Below, piece by piece: positions 50,685-60,607 of a stretch of 64,000 nt of DNA. Source of the DNA: Succiniclasticum ruminis DSM 9236. Its GTDB lineage: Bacteria; Bacillota; Negativicutes; Acidaminococcales; Acidaminococcaceae. How positions within the stretch are numbered: the stretch's first letter is position 1; every line of letters begins with the position of its first letter. The stretch spans positions 124,001 to 188,000 of the forward strand of contig NZ_FONL01000002.1 in the NCBI RefSeq assembly GCF_900112895.1, read 5' to 3'. The notes beneath the pieces were generated by a model. That model worked only from the letters and a program-made list of their open reading frames with translations. It was not told the origin of the DNA and did not search any database. The position numbers and the translations under genes are program-made.

Positions 50685-51314
50685 ATGCATATTGTAAGAC
50701 AGGGATATCCCTTTATTGCCGCAGCACTGGTGCTGGCGGTAGTCTGCTTTATCGCATTCGGAATCCGAATTGCCGTAATTCCGCTGGTGCTGGCCTGCTA
50801 TTTCGCATATTTCTTCCGTAACCCTGACAGGGAAGTCGTTCAGGATACTTCGCTGTTATATTCTCCGGCTGACGGAACGGTCATGGAAGTATCGGATTTC
50901 TATGACGATGAGTTCCTGAATGCAAAAGCCAAAAAGGTGACGATTTTCCTTTCCGTATTTAATGTGCATGTAAATCGAAGCCCTGCAGAAGGCACAATCA
51001 AATTCCAGCGTTATACGGTAGGCGAATTTCTGCCGGCGTTTAACCAGAAGGCTGCTTTTGAAAATGAACGTTTCGCCATGGGAATTGAAAATGACCGTAT
51101 GAAAATCCTGGTCATCCAGATAGCCGGAATTCTGGCACGCCGTATCGATAACTGGGTAAATTTAGGTAATCATCTGGATCAAGGTGAGGTTTACGGCATG
51201 ATTAAATTCGGTTCCTGTACGGAACTCGTCGTGCCGGAAAAGGTAGAAATCCTCTGCAAAAAGGGTGACAAGGTGAAAGGCGGCATTACTGTATTGGGTC
51301 GTATAAACCCATAA
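50685..51314 (+). CDS. psd: Phosphatidylserine decarboxylase
   Basis: 209 residues from ATG at 50685 (AAAGGAGG site); an upstream TTG/GTG frame at 50622 adds a non-homologous tail. Short, archaeal/Sinorhizobium-type Psd. N-terminal two-helix hydrophobic anchor, then SPADGTVMEV, NVHVNRSPAEG, and the self-cleavage site FGSCTEL, where Ser becomes the pyruvoyl group. Converts phosphatidylserine to phosphatidylethanolamine. Operon with pssA. Confidence 0.95.
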   Translation: MHIVRQGYPFIAAALVLAVVCFIAFGIRIAVIPLVLACYFAYFFRNPDREVVQDTSLLYSPADGTVMEVSDFYDDEFLNAKAKKVTIFLSVFNVHVNRSPAEGTIKFQRYTVGEFLPAFNQKAAFENERFAMGIENDRMKILVIQIAGILARRIDNWVNLGNHLDQGEVYGMIKFGSCTELVVPEKVEILCKKGDKVKGGITVLGRINP

Positions 51315-51372
51315 AACAGTAGCGCAAGCCCGTGTATTATTGACAGTATTTCGGAATCGGGAGGACAAAAGC

Positions 51373-52059
51373 GTGAATTACAAGCGCATCGTTCCTAACA
51401 CCATCAGTGGCATCAGCCTGGTTTTGGGAGTTTTTTCCATTTTTTATACGCAGGAACAGAATTATTTTATGGCGTCAATCTGCATCATCCTGTCCGTCGT
51501 CGCTGATTCGTTAGACGGAAGGGCAGCCCGTGCACTGGGTGTTCAGGGCCCCTTTGGCGTAGAGATGGATTCCCTTTGTGACCTGGGTGCTTTTGGGGTA
51601 GCTCCCGCCATTTTAATTTACCAGTTTGCCTTGACAGACCTGGGTTGGTGGGGTAAAATAATCGCCGGATTGTACACGTTCTTCGGAGCTATGCGTCTGG
51701 CGCGTTTTAATGTGAACACATCTGTAGTTCACGGGTACTTCCAGGGAATGCCCATTCCCGCAGGCGCCTGCTGTATTGCAACCTATGTATTGTCCGGTTT
51801 TAATTTTACGCCCGTTGTGGCAGGGATTATGACCCTGGCTGTAGCTATCATCCTGTACAGCAGCGTAAAATTTCCCGACTTTAAAGGAAAAGGCAATCCC
51901 ATGTACCGGTATCCGGTTATTTTGGCTGTTTTAATTGGTGCGTATCTGTTATGGCAGCGGCCTTCCGGCTGGCCGTTCGTCGGAATGTTTACATATTTTA
52001 TTGCCGGTATCATCAATGCAGTTTACTGCCTGTTATTTGTAAAAGAGGAAGGAAACTGA
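51373..52059 (+). CDS. pssA: CDP-diacylglycerol-serine O-phosphatidyltransferase
   Basis: 228 residues from GTG at 51373, which has GGGAGGA eight bases upstream. CDP-alcohol phosphatidyltransferase motif DxxDGxxAR...GxxxDxxxD is complete (ADSLDGRAARALGVQGPFGVEMDSLCD region). About seven hydrophobic helices. It makes phosphatidylserine, the substrate of the Psd encoded just upstream; the two form the phosphatidylethanolamine branch. Confidence 0.94.
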   Translation: MNYKRIVPNTISGISLVLGVFSIFYTQEQNYFMASICIILSVVADSLDGRAARALGVQGPFGVEMDSLCDLGAFGVAPAILIYQFALTDLGWWGKIIAGLYTFFGAMRLARFNVNTSVVHGYFQGMPIPAGACCIATYVLSGFNFTPVVAGIMTLAVAIILYSSVKFPDFKGKGNPMYRYPVILAVLIGAYLLWQRPSGWPFVGMFTYFIAGIINAVYCLLFVKEEGN

Positions 52060-52141
52060 TTTTATAATATGGGTTTGGCAAATCGCGTTCGTCAGTAATG
52101 TTTGTAAAAGGTTAAGGAAAGGAAAAGGTGCATAGGTCCAA

Positions 52142-53425
52142 ATGCATTTTAATTTCGATGTGGTGATGATCCCGCTCCAGTTGATCATCGTGTTCTTTAC
52201 TATTTATTATTTCGTCGTATCCTGGTTCGGTCTCTTCGGCAAAATGAAAGAGACGAAACAGTTCCCGGAAAAAAGTACCTTCGCGTTGATTGTCTGCGCG
52301 CATAACGAGCAGCAGGTCATTGCAAAGCTGGTTGAAAATCTGAAGCAACTGAACTATTCCGACAAGTTATACGACATCTTCGTCGTGGCGGATAACTGCG
52401 TGGATAAAACCGCAGAAGCTGCCCGCAACGCCGGCGCCATTGTGTATGAACGTTTCAGCGAAACGGGGAAGGGCAAAGGCTTTGCCATGGAATGGATGTT
52501 CCACCGCCTGTTCGGTCTGGAACGCCAGTACGACGCAGTCTGTGTGTTCGATGCAGATAATCTGGTACATCCGGATTTCCTGAAGATCATGAACAACCAT
52601 CTGTGCAACGGGGAGCGTCTGATCCAGGGCTATATGGATTCCAAAAACCCGGAAGACACCTGGGTGTCCGGCATGTTCTCCATTTCTTTCTGGATTGTAA
52701 ACCATATCTGGCACCTGGCAAAATACAATATCGGTCTGTCCTGTGTGCTGGGCGGTACCGGTATGTGCATCGATACCAAACTCCTGAAACAGTACGGCTG
52801 GGGCGCCACCTGCCTGACAGAAGACATGGAATTCACCATGAAAGCCCTGATGGAAAATATTCCCACCACCTGGGCCCATGACGCAGTCATCTATGACGAA
52901 AAACCGCTGACTTTCAAAGCGGCCTGGAACCAGCGCAAACGTTGGGCACAGGGACATTTCGACGTGGCCAACCGTTACATTCCCAAAATGTTGTGGAAGG
53001 GAATCACCGAGCACAACATCGTGGTGCTGGACGGTATGATTAATCTGGTACAACCGTATTTCCTGCTGCTGTCCACCTTCTTTGTAATTTGCACTTATAT
53101 TTACAATCTGGTTCCTTTCTATACGAACGTATTGTATGAAGTGCTTCCCATCCAGGTATGGCAGATCATCGGCGTAGGGCAGTATATCTTCCCGGTTGCC
53201 GTACTCTGGAAGATTCGCGCTTCCTTTAAGTCCTGGCTGTATCTCTTGGTATATCCTGTCTTCATTTACAGCTGGATTCCCATTGTGATGCTCGGTTTCC
53301 TGCATCGGAACGAACACGAATGGTGCCACACTTTACACACCCGCAGCATCAGCTTCGACGATGTAATCATTCCGGATGACGTGGTGAACGTGGGCCCGAA
53401 GCAAGTTGCTTTCAAGAAAAAATAA
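52142..53425 (+). CDS. Family 2 processive-type glycosyltransferase, membrane
   Basis: 427 residues. One N-terminal TM helix, a GT-A domain with LIVCAHNEQQVI, VVADNCVDKTAE, FDADNLVHPDF (DxD), GGTGMCI, TEDMEF and the QxxRW-type QRKRWAQG, then three to four C-terminal TM helices. This arrangement resembles hyaluronan/cellulose-synthase-like GT2 enzymes, which polymerise and export a polysaccharide. Product unknown. Weak start: ATG at 52142 with AAAGG further upstream. Confidence 0.88.
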   Translation: MHFNFDVVMIPLQLIIVFFTIYYFVVSWFGLFGKMKETKQFPEKSTFALIVCAHNEQQVIAKLVENLKQLNYSDKLYDIFVVADNCVDKTAEAARNAGAIVYERFSETGKGKGFAMEWMFHRLFGLERQYDAVCVFDADNLVHPDFLKIMNNHLCNGERLIQGYMDSKNPEDTWVSGMFSISFWIVNHIWHLAKYNIGLSCVLGGTGMCIDTKLLKQYGWGATCLTEDMEFTMKALMENIPTTWAHDAVIYDEKPLTFKAAWNQRKRWAQGHFDVANRYIPKMLWKGITEHNIVVLDGMINLVQPYFLLLSTFFVICTYIYNLVPFYTNVLYEVLPIQVWQIIGVGQYIFPVAVLWKIRASFKSWLYLLVYPVFIYSWIPIVMLGFLHRNEHEWCHTLHTRSISFDDVIIPDDVVNVGPKQVAFKKK

Positions 53426-53470
53426 CATGTTGAAGTTTTGTATTTTTTAAACTCATTTTAAATGAGAAAG

Positions 53471-53530
53471 CCTCCTGTGATTTACTTGATGTGTCCTGGC
53501 AGTCACACCGGTATCACAGGAGATTTTTTT
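53471..53530 (+). terminator. Intrinsic terminator after the GT2 gene
   Basis: CTCCTGTGAT (53472) and ATCACAGGAG (53513) form a 10-bp stem with a long loop, followed by a seven-T run. Confidence 0.8.
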
Positions 53531-53561
53531 AAGCAGGTAAACTCACGAGGTAATAATTATT

Positions 53562-54251
53562 ATGAAAATTATTCTGGCTTCCGGTTCGCCGCGACGTATG
53601 CAGCTTTTACAGCAGATGGGTTGGACAGTAGAAGTTCATTCTCTGCCGTTTGCAGAAGCTGAAACGGTTAATGAAGCAACGGAAAAGTTAGACAGCCTGC
53701 GAAAACAGTTTTTGTTTTCCGGTAAAAAAAATCACACACACAATGAACCCGTTCTTTCTGAAAAAGGTGTGACCTTACTTTTACCTTACCGGAATGCGGA
53801 TCTGGTCTGCGCCTATAACGCATTGGGCAAAGGCAGGGCAGCCGCAAAAGAAACGGGTACGGGTTTCCCCGTAGTGGCTGCCGACACTATTGTTGTTTTG
53901 GGAGAACATATTTTGGGCAAACCGGCCGATACGGTGGAAGCAAAACATATGCTGCAAACCCTTTCAGGCAAGATGCACACAGTAAAAACCGCAACAGTTG
54001 TCTTGTATCAGAAAAAAACGCTGCTTCAGGTCGTAACGACCAATGTTTATTTCCGCAGGCTTACAGACGAGGAAATAAATTGGTATGTGGAAACCGGGGA
54101 ACCTCTGGATAAGGCAGGGGCCTACGGGATACAGGGCAAGGGCGCTGTACTGGTTGAAAGAATCGAAGGCAGCTATGATAATGTGGTCGGCCTGCCGTTA
54201 ACTGCGGTTTATGAAATGTTACGCAGAGCAGGCGTTGATTCTATAGTTTAA
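53562..54251 (+). CDS. maf: Maf family nucleotide pyrophosphatase, with insertion
   Basis: 229 residues. Starts MKIILASGSPRRMQLLQQMG, then AADTIVVLGEHILGKPADTVEAKHML, GKMHTVKTATVV and ...GAYGIQGKGAVLVERIEGSYDNVVGLPL, all Maf signatures; the enzyme hydrolyses non-canonical dNTPs such as dTTP/UTP. Between residues 45 and 105 there is an extra Lys/His-rich segment (FSGKKNHTHNEPVLSEKG) compared with typical ~190-residue Maf proteins. Ends at a perfect terminator hairpin. Confidence 0.93.
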   Translation: MKIILASGSPRRMQLLQQMGWTVEVHSLPFAEAETVNEATEKLDSLRKQFLFSGKKNHTHNEPVLSEKGVTLLLPYRNADLVCAYNALGKGRAAAKETGTGFPVVAADTIVVLGEHILGKPADTVEAKHMLQTLSGKMHTVKTATVVLYQKKTLLQVVTTNVYFRRLTDEEINWYVETGEPLDKAGAYGIQGKGAVLVERIEGSYDNVVGLPLTAVYEMLRRAGVDSIV

Positions 54252-54270
54252 TAACAGTCAGTAAAATATA

Positions 54271-54309
54271 ATAATAGCGCTCCTGCTGATTAAGCAGGAG
54301 CGCTATTAT
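54271..54309. terminator. Perfect 17-bp terminator hairpin between convergent genes
   Basis: ATAATAGCGCTCCTGC and GCAGGAGCGCTATTAT pair exactly with a short loop and serve maf (+) and the minus-strand gene ending at 54363. Confidence 0.88.
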
Positions 54310-54362
54310 GTTTTACAGAATCGTATATAACATTTTTACGGACTGTTAAATTGAAATTTACA

Positions 54363-55787
54363 TCACTGCTTCGGTGCTCCGCAGCCTACGCAGAACTGAC
54401 CCTGATTCGGTGTTCCACAGTTGGGGCAGGTCCAGCTCCCTGCATCCGCCTGTTGCGGATACCCTTGCTGGGGCATCTGTCCGGGATAACCCTGTTGCGG
54501 ATAACCCTGCTGGGGCATCTGTCCGGGGTAACCCTGCTGCGGATAACCCTGCTGGGGCATTTGTCCGGGATAACCCTGTTGCGGATAACCCTGCTGGGGC
54601 ATCTGTCCGGGGTAACCCTGTTGCGGATAACCCTGCTGGGGCATTTGTCCGGGATAACCCTGTTGCGGATAACCCTGCTGGGGCATCTGTCCGGGGTAAC
54701 CCTGTTGCGGATAACCCTGCTGGGGCATTTGTCCGGGATAACCCTGCTGCGGATAGCCCTGCTGAGGCATCTGTCCGGGGTAACCCTGTTGCGGATAACC
54801 CTGCTGGGGCATTTGTCCGGGGTAACCCTGCTGCGGATAGCCCTGCTGAGGCATCTGTCCGGGGTAACCTTGCTGCGGATAGCCCTGCTGAGGCATTCCG
54901 GCAGCTGCCATACCACCAGCGGCTGCCATACCGGCTACACCGCCTACAGTTCCCATACCGGCGTTGGCGCCCATACCCGTGCCGGGATTCGGCACTGCTG
55001 AGCCCGGATTACGAAGATTCAACAAAGATACGCGGATATCTTCTGCAATCGCCATACTTTCCTGGTATTCAGGCGGATACATGGCGGCAGGGTTGCCTGC
55101 GTTCATACTGTTCTGCAAACCGTTGATGACAGCGCCTAAGATACCGGCTGCCGTACCCATATTCCCCATATTTCCGCCAGCGTTAAACGAGTTACCCATA
55201 GTGCGATTGCCAAAATTGCTCAGGCCTCTGGCCTGGAGGTAGTCATATCGTACCCAGACACTGCTGCTGTTCACTTTTATGCGCCTGTGGCTGCAATGGG
55301 GATGACTTACGTCAATATCTACATAAAAATCGTAGGAAAAATCATACCGCGGGGGATTGTACGATACGCTCCGTCCTTCTTCATCCTTAGTCCGTAGTTC
55401 ATGTTTGGATTCGTTGATATCAACTGCAACGTTGGTAATAGCGGAAGCGTCAATCACGTCCGGATTGTCCTTCTGCAAATCACTGGCGCTGGAAACCATG
55501 AATTTCCGGTTCATCTCGTCCAGATAAACCTTGGTAGATTTCCCGATGGTACGGGTCGCACGGAACTGCGCTACCGCCTGCCGGTTCTGTTCACGGTAAG
55601 CGAGATGCTCCTGAATCTGCTGCGGAGTGGAAGCTTTGCGGGCTTCTGTCGAAAACCAATCGGAAAGCTTTTCCGCACAGTCATCACACAGATTGCCGCC
55701 GGATAATTCTTTGCGTTCCGTGAGTCCCATTTCCTTTCCGCAGATAGAGCACTGTCTCTTTTCAAATAAGCTGCCAAAGAATCCCAT
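54363..55787 (-). CDS. Zinc-ribbon protein with DUF4428 domain and PQQGYP repeat linker
   Basis: 474 residues, AGGAGG site. N-terminus [25 protein letters not shown] is a DUF4428-type zinc domain. Residues 75-230 are a globular region of unknown function. Residues 305-450 are about ten 14-residue units ([14 protein letters not shown]), disordered and sticky. A final zinc ribbon [17 protein letters not shown] ends the protein. Cytoplasmic. The repeat may vary in number between strains. Confidence 0.8.
   Translation of the reverse strand: MGFFGSLFEKRQCSICGKEMGLTERKELSGGNLCDDCAEKLSDWFSTEARKASTPQQIQEHLAYREQNRQAVAQFRATRTIGKSTKVYLDEMNRKFMVSSASDLQKDNPDVIDASAITNVAVDINESKHELRTKDEEGRSVSYNPPRYDFSYDFYVDIDVSHPHCSHRRIKVNSSSVWVRYDYLQARGLSNFGNRTMGNSFNAGGNMGNMGTAAGILGAVINGLQNSMNAGNPAAMYPPEYQESMAIAEDIRVSLLNLRNPGSAVPNPGTGMGANAGMGTVGGVAGMAAAGGMAAAGMPQQGYPQQGYPGQMPQQGYPQQGYPGQMPQQGYPQQGYPGQMPQQGYPQQGYPGQMPQQGYPQQGYPGQMPQQGYPQQGYPGQMPQQGYPQQGYPGQMPQQGYPQQGYPGQMPQQGYPQQGYPGQMPQQGYPQQGYPGQMPQQGYPQQADAGSWTCPNCGTPNQGQFCVGCGAPKQ
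54440..54900 (-). repeat. 42-bp tandem repeat array inside coding sequence
   Basis: Ten near-identical 42-bp units encode the 14-residue PQQGYP linker of the gene ending at 54363, with a partial unit at each end. Not a CRISPR array: no spacers, in-frame. Confidence 0.9.
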
Positions 55788-55961
55788 TGTGAACCTCCTT
55801 GTAATTAAAAATATGTTTTATAATACTTTCATAATTCTTTCCTGAATGCAACATTTCTCTTATTATATTTATTATACACATTTCATACATGAAAATAAAG
55901 ATTCTGTTTTGATATATTAATAGTTAAATACAACAATTATGCTTGTATGATTACCGCATTT

Positions 55962-55991
55962 TTAACAAATTATCTGCCCGTATGATATAAT
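55962..55991 (+). promoter_or_regulatory. Promoter of the zinc-ribbon membrane gene
   Basis: TTAACA (55962), 18 bases, TATAAT (55986-55991), in the AT-rich divergent gap. Confidence 0.6.
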
Positions 55992-56048
55992 ATAGAAAAC
56001 AAAACATTACAGTATCCTTTATGATTTTGTGGAAAGGAGCGCGACGCC

Positions 56049-57737
56049 ATGGAGGAAACCCGAAAGAAAATGAATCCCCTTCGTATTTTTTGTAAAAACT
56101 GCGGCGCTCCCGCAGGTTTTGACATTATACGCCAGACCTACAGCTGCCCGAACTGCGGGCAGGTTTCCGGTATCCAGGAAGTGCAACGGAAGATGAGCCA
56201 GTGGCGCGACCTGAACAAAAAGAATATAAAAGCCGGTTCGGCAGGCCAGACGCTGGAAGAACACTCCTGTCCCACCTGCGGGGCACAGGTGATTTTTAAA
56301 GCAGGGGAGGCTTCCGGTACCTGTGACTTCTGCGGCAGCAAACTGATCCGGAAGGATCTGCTGCGTCCGGAGCAGATGCCGGAACTGATCATTCCTTTTT
56401 TTATCACCCCGGAAGAGGCGAAAAAACGGATGCTGGAATGGGCTCACGAGAATGAAAAAACGCCGGAAGGCCAGGCAGTCCTTTCCAACATGGACCAGTT
56501 CAAAGGATATTACCTGCCTTATCAGCTGGCCCGGGGACCCGTGGCTGCCAGAGTGACCAGGGACGAAACACAGCGCAGTTATTACTGCGACGGATATCTG
56601 GACGGCACTGCGGTGAATACTTCCAAACAGCTGGACAACCTGACGTTAAACGCCATGGAGCCCTTTGACTGGTCGGAAGCCCGTCCTTTTGAATACGGAT
56701 ACATCGCCGGACAGAATGTAAAGCTTTCCGATATCTCCGGCGCCCAGACGGAAAAACGCATCCTGCAGGAAGTAGAAGAAGATTTCCTGCCGGAGGTGGA
56801 ACGGGTCATGCAGACCGAGGGCGTCGACATTCGTTTAGTGTCCGGTAATCTGCTGACCATGCCGGTATTGCTTCCGGTTTATTTTATCAAAGCCAAATTT
56901 AATGACAAGGGCGTAACTGCGGTCATGAACGGCCAGACCGGGCGCATCGCCGTCTCTACCGGGCGGGAGAAAAAATCCAGGCCCTGGCTGTGGAACTGGT
57001 TCCTGTACACCCTGGGCACCTTCCTTCTCCTGACATTTCTATTCGGCAATGCATGGGTAGGTCTGTATATCACCTCCGTGCCCTTTATCATTTACGGGGT
57101 TATGTTTTCGCAAAACGGCAGTGAGGTAGTGCGCAGCATTGTATTAAAAACGGAAGCCGCCAAAGCGGAACGCAAGGGAAATGCCCTTTCCATAGCGGAA
57201 GGGGAAGACGTTTTGGAAAATCCGTACGATAATACGCCGGTCTTCCGGGAGAGAAACGACGACGGAAAACTGGTGCCGGTTCATCTTCGTTTTTATCCGT
57301 TGAGCCGCATGGTTTCCGTTATTGTGAACACCGTTGTTACGGTATTTTTGCCAGCCATCATCGCCGCATTCTTCCGTTGGGTCAGTATGAAGGAAGGCGA
57401 AAAGTTTATGGACTGTTTTTCCCCGGGTTACGGGGCGGCCTGGTATTGCATCGCCTTCATCCTCGTCCTGCTGTATCTGTCGAAAGGGCTGCGCATGGAC
57501 GCCTTTGACCATCCTTTTATTTATGAGATTCTGGAAAACGGCAAAGAAAAACTCATTGGCGACAGCGATTCACGGAAGCTCACCGTACTGTCCATGTTCG
57601 GCGTAGGCGTGAAGGATGAGAACGGTGAAAGCTGGGGCCTCATCAAAACGCTGCGGATGATGGGCGGTATGGGTTTGTTTTTAGGGGTTGCGCTGCTGTT
57701 CATTTTAATTGGCAGCACAGCAGCGATTATAATGTAG
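56049..57737 (+). CDS. Zinc-ribbon membrane protein
   Basis: 562 residues, GAAAGGAG site. Starts with two zinc ribbons, CKNCGAP...CPNCGQ and CPTCGAQ...CDFCGSK, followed by a strand-rich 200-residue domain and four to five transmembrane helices (about residues 315-355, 430-480, 530-560). No family name recognised; resembles membrane proteins with cytoplasmic zinc ribbon heads found in Firmicutes. Divergent from the PQQGYP gene, which also bears zinc ribbons, so they may be linked. Confidence 0.75.
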   Translation: MEETRKKMNPLRIFCKNCGAPAGFDIIRQTYSCPNCGQVSGIQEVQRKMSQWRDLNKKNIKAGSAGQTLEEHSCPTCGAQVIFKAGEASGTCDFCGSKLIRKDLLRPEQMPELIIPFFITPEEAKKRMLEWAHENEKTPEGQAVLSNMDQFKGYYLPYQLARGPVAARVTRDETQRSYYCDGYLDGTAVNTSKQLDNLTLNAMEPFDWSEARPFEYGYIAGQNVKLSDISGAQTEKRILQEVEEDFLPEVERVMQTEGVDIRLVSGNLLTMPVLLPVYFIKAKFNDKGVTAVMNGQTGRIAVSTGREKKSRPWLWNWFLYTLGTFLLLTFLFGNAWVGLYITSVPFIIYGVMFSQNGSEVVRSIVLKTEAAKAERKGNALSIAEGEDVLENPYDNTPVFRERNDDGKLVPVHLRFYPLSRMVSVIVNTVVTVFLPAIIAAFFRWVSMKEGEKFMDCFSPGYGAAWYCIAFILVLLYLSKGLRMDAFDHPFIYEILENGKEKLIGDSDSRKLTVLSMFGVGVKDENGESWGLIKTLRMMGGMGLFLGVALLFILIGSTAAIIM

Positions 57738-57778
57738 CGGCGATTCTGTTTTAGGAATGATTGATAATGGAGCTGAGA

Positions 57779-58879
57779 ATGATGAAAACTTTCAGTAAAA
57801 CCATCGCAAAGCTGACAATTCTTACCATCCTTTTCTGTCTTTTCTCTTTGCCCTGTTTCGCTGAATTGCGACGGGTGCCTGCCGCTTCTATCGTTGAACA
57901 GGGACTGATCGCCATAACGGTAGACGCGGAAGGGGCGGAAGATTTCCGCTACGTAGGGCTAAAAGATAAGAGGCACACCTATGTAGGCAAAATCAAACCG
58001 GAAAGCAAAATTAAATTTGTGATCGGCGGCGCCTTAAAGAATGCAAAGGAGCTTCCCATCACAGATCGTACCAGCCTAGTACGTATGCAGGTTACCGTCA
58101 AAAAGGGAGACACGGTCATTAAAACCCAGAGTTTCCGGAAAGAGAACACGAGCAAAGTGTTCCTGAACTACACTGTTCCCAAAGACGCGGATACACTGGA
58201 AGTCATCGAAAATTTTGTCCTGACCAATAAAAGCGGAGACAGTAAATTCAACCAGAAAGTCACCACTGTCAACAAACTAATCCTGTCCACCAGAGAGGAA
58301 ATTCTTGCAGCGGCTTCAGGCCATCCGGTAACTAATAACAGTTCGGACAAAAAAGCAACCACTGACACAGACGATAAAAAAACAACGGTCGACGCAAACA
58401 AGAGTAAAGAGGGCAGCAGCAAAAACACCGAAAAGACTGACGGAAAAAACGGTAAGAGCACCAAAGAAAGTCCGGAGGCTGAAGCAGCCAAACGCTTCAC
58501 GCGTATCGTTTCCGGCTCGGCGTTTTTGGCATTGCTTGCCGGAGTGGGCATCTATTTCTTCTTAAAAAATAAGAAAAGCAACCGGATAGCTTCCGATCGA
58601 CTGGCACATAAAGAACAGTTGCGTTTGCAGGCGATTGAGCGCCAGAAAAATCTGCAGCAAAACAGCCGGCCGGAAGAAGTAGAGGACGAATGGCAACAGG
58701 CAGACGGTCCCTCTGAGGATGCATTGCATCAGAATGATCCATACCAGGATATTCCCCAGGAATGTGAACAAATTGCGTCGGTAGCAGCCGGGACGACACA
58801 GGCGCTCTACTGTCAGAACTGTGGCGCTCCGCTAAAACCGGATAGCAGATTCTGTGAAAACTGCGGCAGCAAAGTCTGA
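57779..58879 (+). CDS. Membrane-anchored protein with C-terminal zinc ribbon
   Basis: 366 residues; ATG at 57779 (or 57782) has TGGAG upstream. Sec signal peptide (ILTILFCLFSLPCFA), an extracytoplasmic domain of about 150 residues, a Lys/Ser/Thr-rich linker, a TM helix (IVSGSAFLALLAGVGIYFFL) and a cytoplasmic tail ending in a zinc ribbon CQNCGAPLKPDSRFCENCG. Function unknown. It follows the zinc-ribbon membrane gene in the same orientation. Confidence 0.75.
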   Translation: MMKTFSKTIAKLTILTILFCLFSLPCFAELRRVPAASIVEQGLIAITVDAEGAEDFRYVGLKDKRHTYVGKIKPESKIKFVIGGALKNAKELPITDRTSLVRMQVTVKKGDTVIKTQSFRKENTSKVFLNYTVPKDADTLEVIENFVLTNKSGDSKFNQKVTTVNKLILSTREEILAAASGHPVTNNSSDKKATTDTDDKKTTVDANKSKEGSSKNTEKTDGKNGKSTKESPEAEAAKRFTRIVSGSAFLALLAGVGIYFFLKNKKSNRIASDRLAHKEQLRLQAIERQKNLQQNSRPEEVEDEWQQADGPSEDALHQNDPYQDIPQECEQIASVAAGTTQALYCQNCGAPLKPDSRFCENCGSKV

Positions 58880-58934
58880 AGGAGGAAGTAAAACCATCTC
58901 GTACGTATTTAGAACTGTAAGGAGGCGATTTCAA

Positions 58935-59714
58935 TTGATCAGGAAAATAATAGCTGTCTGTTTTCTGATTTTTGCAATGGCATTGCATGGTGTCGTACTT
59001 GCCGGGACCGGCCCCGACGGAGCCGGTCCGGATGTACGTGATCCGAAGTATTATGAAGCCACGGACAAAGTATATCTGGGTACCTGGGAATGTATCAATG
59101 ACATGAATTCCAAACTGACCATAAAAGAGGCCAATCCGCAGACAGGCGGATATTACGTGGACTTTTTCTTTTACCGCCTGGCCCATGCCGACGGTTATGC
59201 CAACATCAATGGTGACAAGCTGTCCATAAACCAGGGTTCTGTTAATGACGACCAGGATTTTCGCGGTATTTTTGAAAGAACGCAGAACGGCATCCGTTTT
59301 ACCGTGACCGAGTCCGGTTTTACTTATCTTAAGCCTGGCGACATCTTTGAGTATAAAAAGATGAACGGAAAACCTGCCATTGCCGATACGGATATCATCG
59401 GTACGTGGACGTTACGCAGCTGGGCGAATGCTTCTATCGTACGTTACGAGTTTACCAAAGATAATTTCTGGACTGCTTATTCTCCCCAGTGGGTTGGACC
59501 TGATCCCAGAGCGGTATCTGACGAAAACGGTGTTTATAAAAAGGCTGCGGCAGGCAGTTATAAAGTGATGCACGAAGGCAACTATAATCCCATTTTTAAA
59601 TTGTATGATGCCACCGGAAAATTTTACGCCTATGTTTCTATCGAAGACGATGCGAATGCGGGAGGTAAAGTGTTGTTCGTCAACGGTCGGGAAGCGTGGT
59701 TTTACAAAGATTAA
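58935..59714 (+). CDS. Exported protein, TTG start
   Basis: 259 residues from TTG at 58935 (AAGGAGG site); the longer ORF from 58854 overlaps the preceding gene. Signal peptide LIRKIIAVCFLIFAMALHGVVLAG. Mature part is beta-rich (YLGTWECINDMNSKLTIKE; YYVDFFFYRLAHADG). The repeat of GTW-E/T...-strand patterns suggests two related beta-domains. Family unknown. Confidence 0.65.
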   Translation: MIRKIIAVCFLIFAMALHGVVLAGTGPDGAGPDVRDPKYYEATDKVYLGTWECINDMNSKLTIKEANPQTGGYYVDFFFYRLAHADGYANINGDKLSINQGSVNDDQDFRGIFERTQNGIRFTVTESGFTYLKPGDIFEYKKMNGKPAIADTDIIGTWTLRSWANASIVRYEFTKDNFWTAYSPQWVGPDPRAVSDENGVYKKAAAGSYKVMHEGNYNPIFKLYDATGKFYAYVSIEDDANAGGKVLFVNGREAWFYKD

Positions 59715-59814
59715 ATAATATATTACTGCGTTATTTACAAAGAGACTGTTAAATGATTATAATTTATGGTGGTCATGCTGTAAAATATATTATTTATAAG
59801 GAGGATGATTCAAC

Positions 59815-60402
59815 ATGAGCAAAATAACCAAAGGCTTGCTGGCCGGTGCTGTTGTCGTATCGTTATTTGCTACCATGGGCTGTGGCGGCGGCGACAAAAA
59901 GAAAGAAGAACCGAAACCGGCCACTACAACTACGACGCAGAAACAGGATAAGGCTCCGGAAGTAAAACAGGCAAAAGTTAAACCGGTTCCCAAATCCAGT
60001 CTGTACAGGTATGCGTTGCATCTGGACGATGTGAACAAACTGCCGCCCATGACAGACGAAGTCATTAAAGAATTTGAAAAACAGGCAAAACCCATTAAGA
60101 TTGCAGAAAAAGATCCCAAGAAACATCGTACCGGGATTTGGACATTCAATAGTGCCCCCCAAAGGAAAGGCGCACAGGTTTATACTTATCGCTGGACTGC
60201 GGAACTGGATGGGCATCACGATAGCCAGTTTGAAAATGACAAAGGCAAAAAGATTAACGAACAGCACTTTGCCCACATCGAAATGACCACCGACGGGAAA
60301 ACGGAAAAACTGCGCAGCGTCCGCGTGGTTAAATACCATGTAACCAAGGAAACCGGCGAAAAGGGCAAGCTGGAAGAACTTTACAAACAGACTTATAAAT
60401 AA
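59815..60402 (+). CDS. Lipoprotein of unknown function
   Basis: 195 residues, AGGAGG site. Lipobox LFATMGC after MSKITKGLLAGAVVVS, then GGGDKKKEEPKP and a Thr-rich linker. C-terminal ~120 residues (RYALHLDDVNKLPPMTDEVIKEFEKQAKPIKIAEKDPKKH...) have no recognised domain. Ends at a strong terminator. Confidence 0.8.
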   Translation: MSKITKGLLAGAVVVSLFATMGCGGGDKKKEEPKPATTTTTQKQDKAPEVKQAKVKPVPKSSLYRYALHLDDVNKLPPMTDEVIKEFEKQAKPIKIAEKDPKKHRTGIWTFNSAPQRKGAQVYTYRWTAELDGHHDSQFENDKGKKINEQHFAHIEMTTDGKTEKLRSVRVVKYHVTKETGEKGKLEELYKQTYK

Positions 60403-60424
60403 TTTCATAACAGACGTTATGCAT

Positions 60425-60456
60425 GGAGAGGAAATGAGTTTCCTCTCCATTTTTTG
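60425..60456 (+). terminator. Intrinsic terminator after the lipoprotein gene
   Basis: GGAGAGGAAA and TTTCCTCTCC pair with a four-base loop, followed by ATTTTTTG. Confidence 0.9.
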
Positions 60457-60607
60457 TAGCGAACTGACGTTAACTCAGGATAACTTTTTCTATATGATTA
60501 AACATTTTCGTGGAAATGAATTACCGCAAATCCGCATATTACCCTGTAATGTATGATATAATAATTATAAACGTATTCATTGTTTTTTATTGGAGGTGGA
60601 AGGCAGG

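Noticed and set aside
54440-54900. Tandem 42-bp repeats resembling a CRISPR array
   Set aside because: No unique spacers; the repeats are contiguous, in frame and encode the PQQGYP linker.
54351-55126. Two long plus-strand frames opposite the PQQGYP repeat
   Set aside because: Low-complexity translations of the same 42-bp repeat on the wrong strand.
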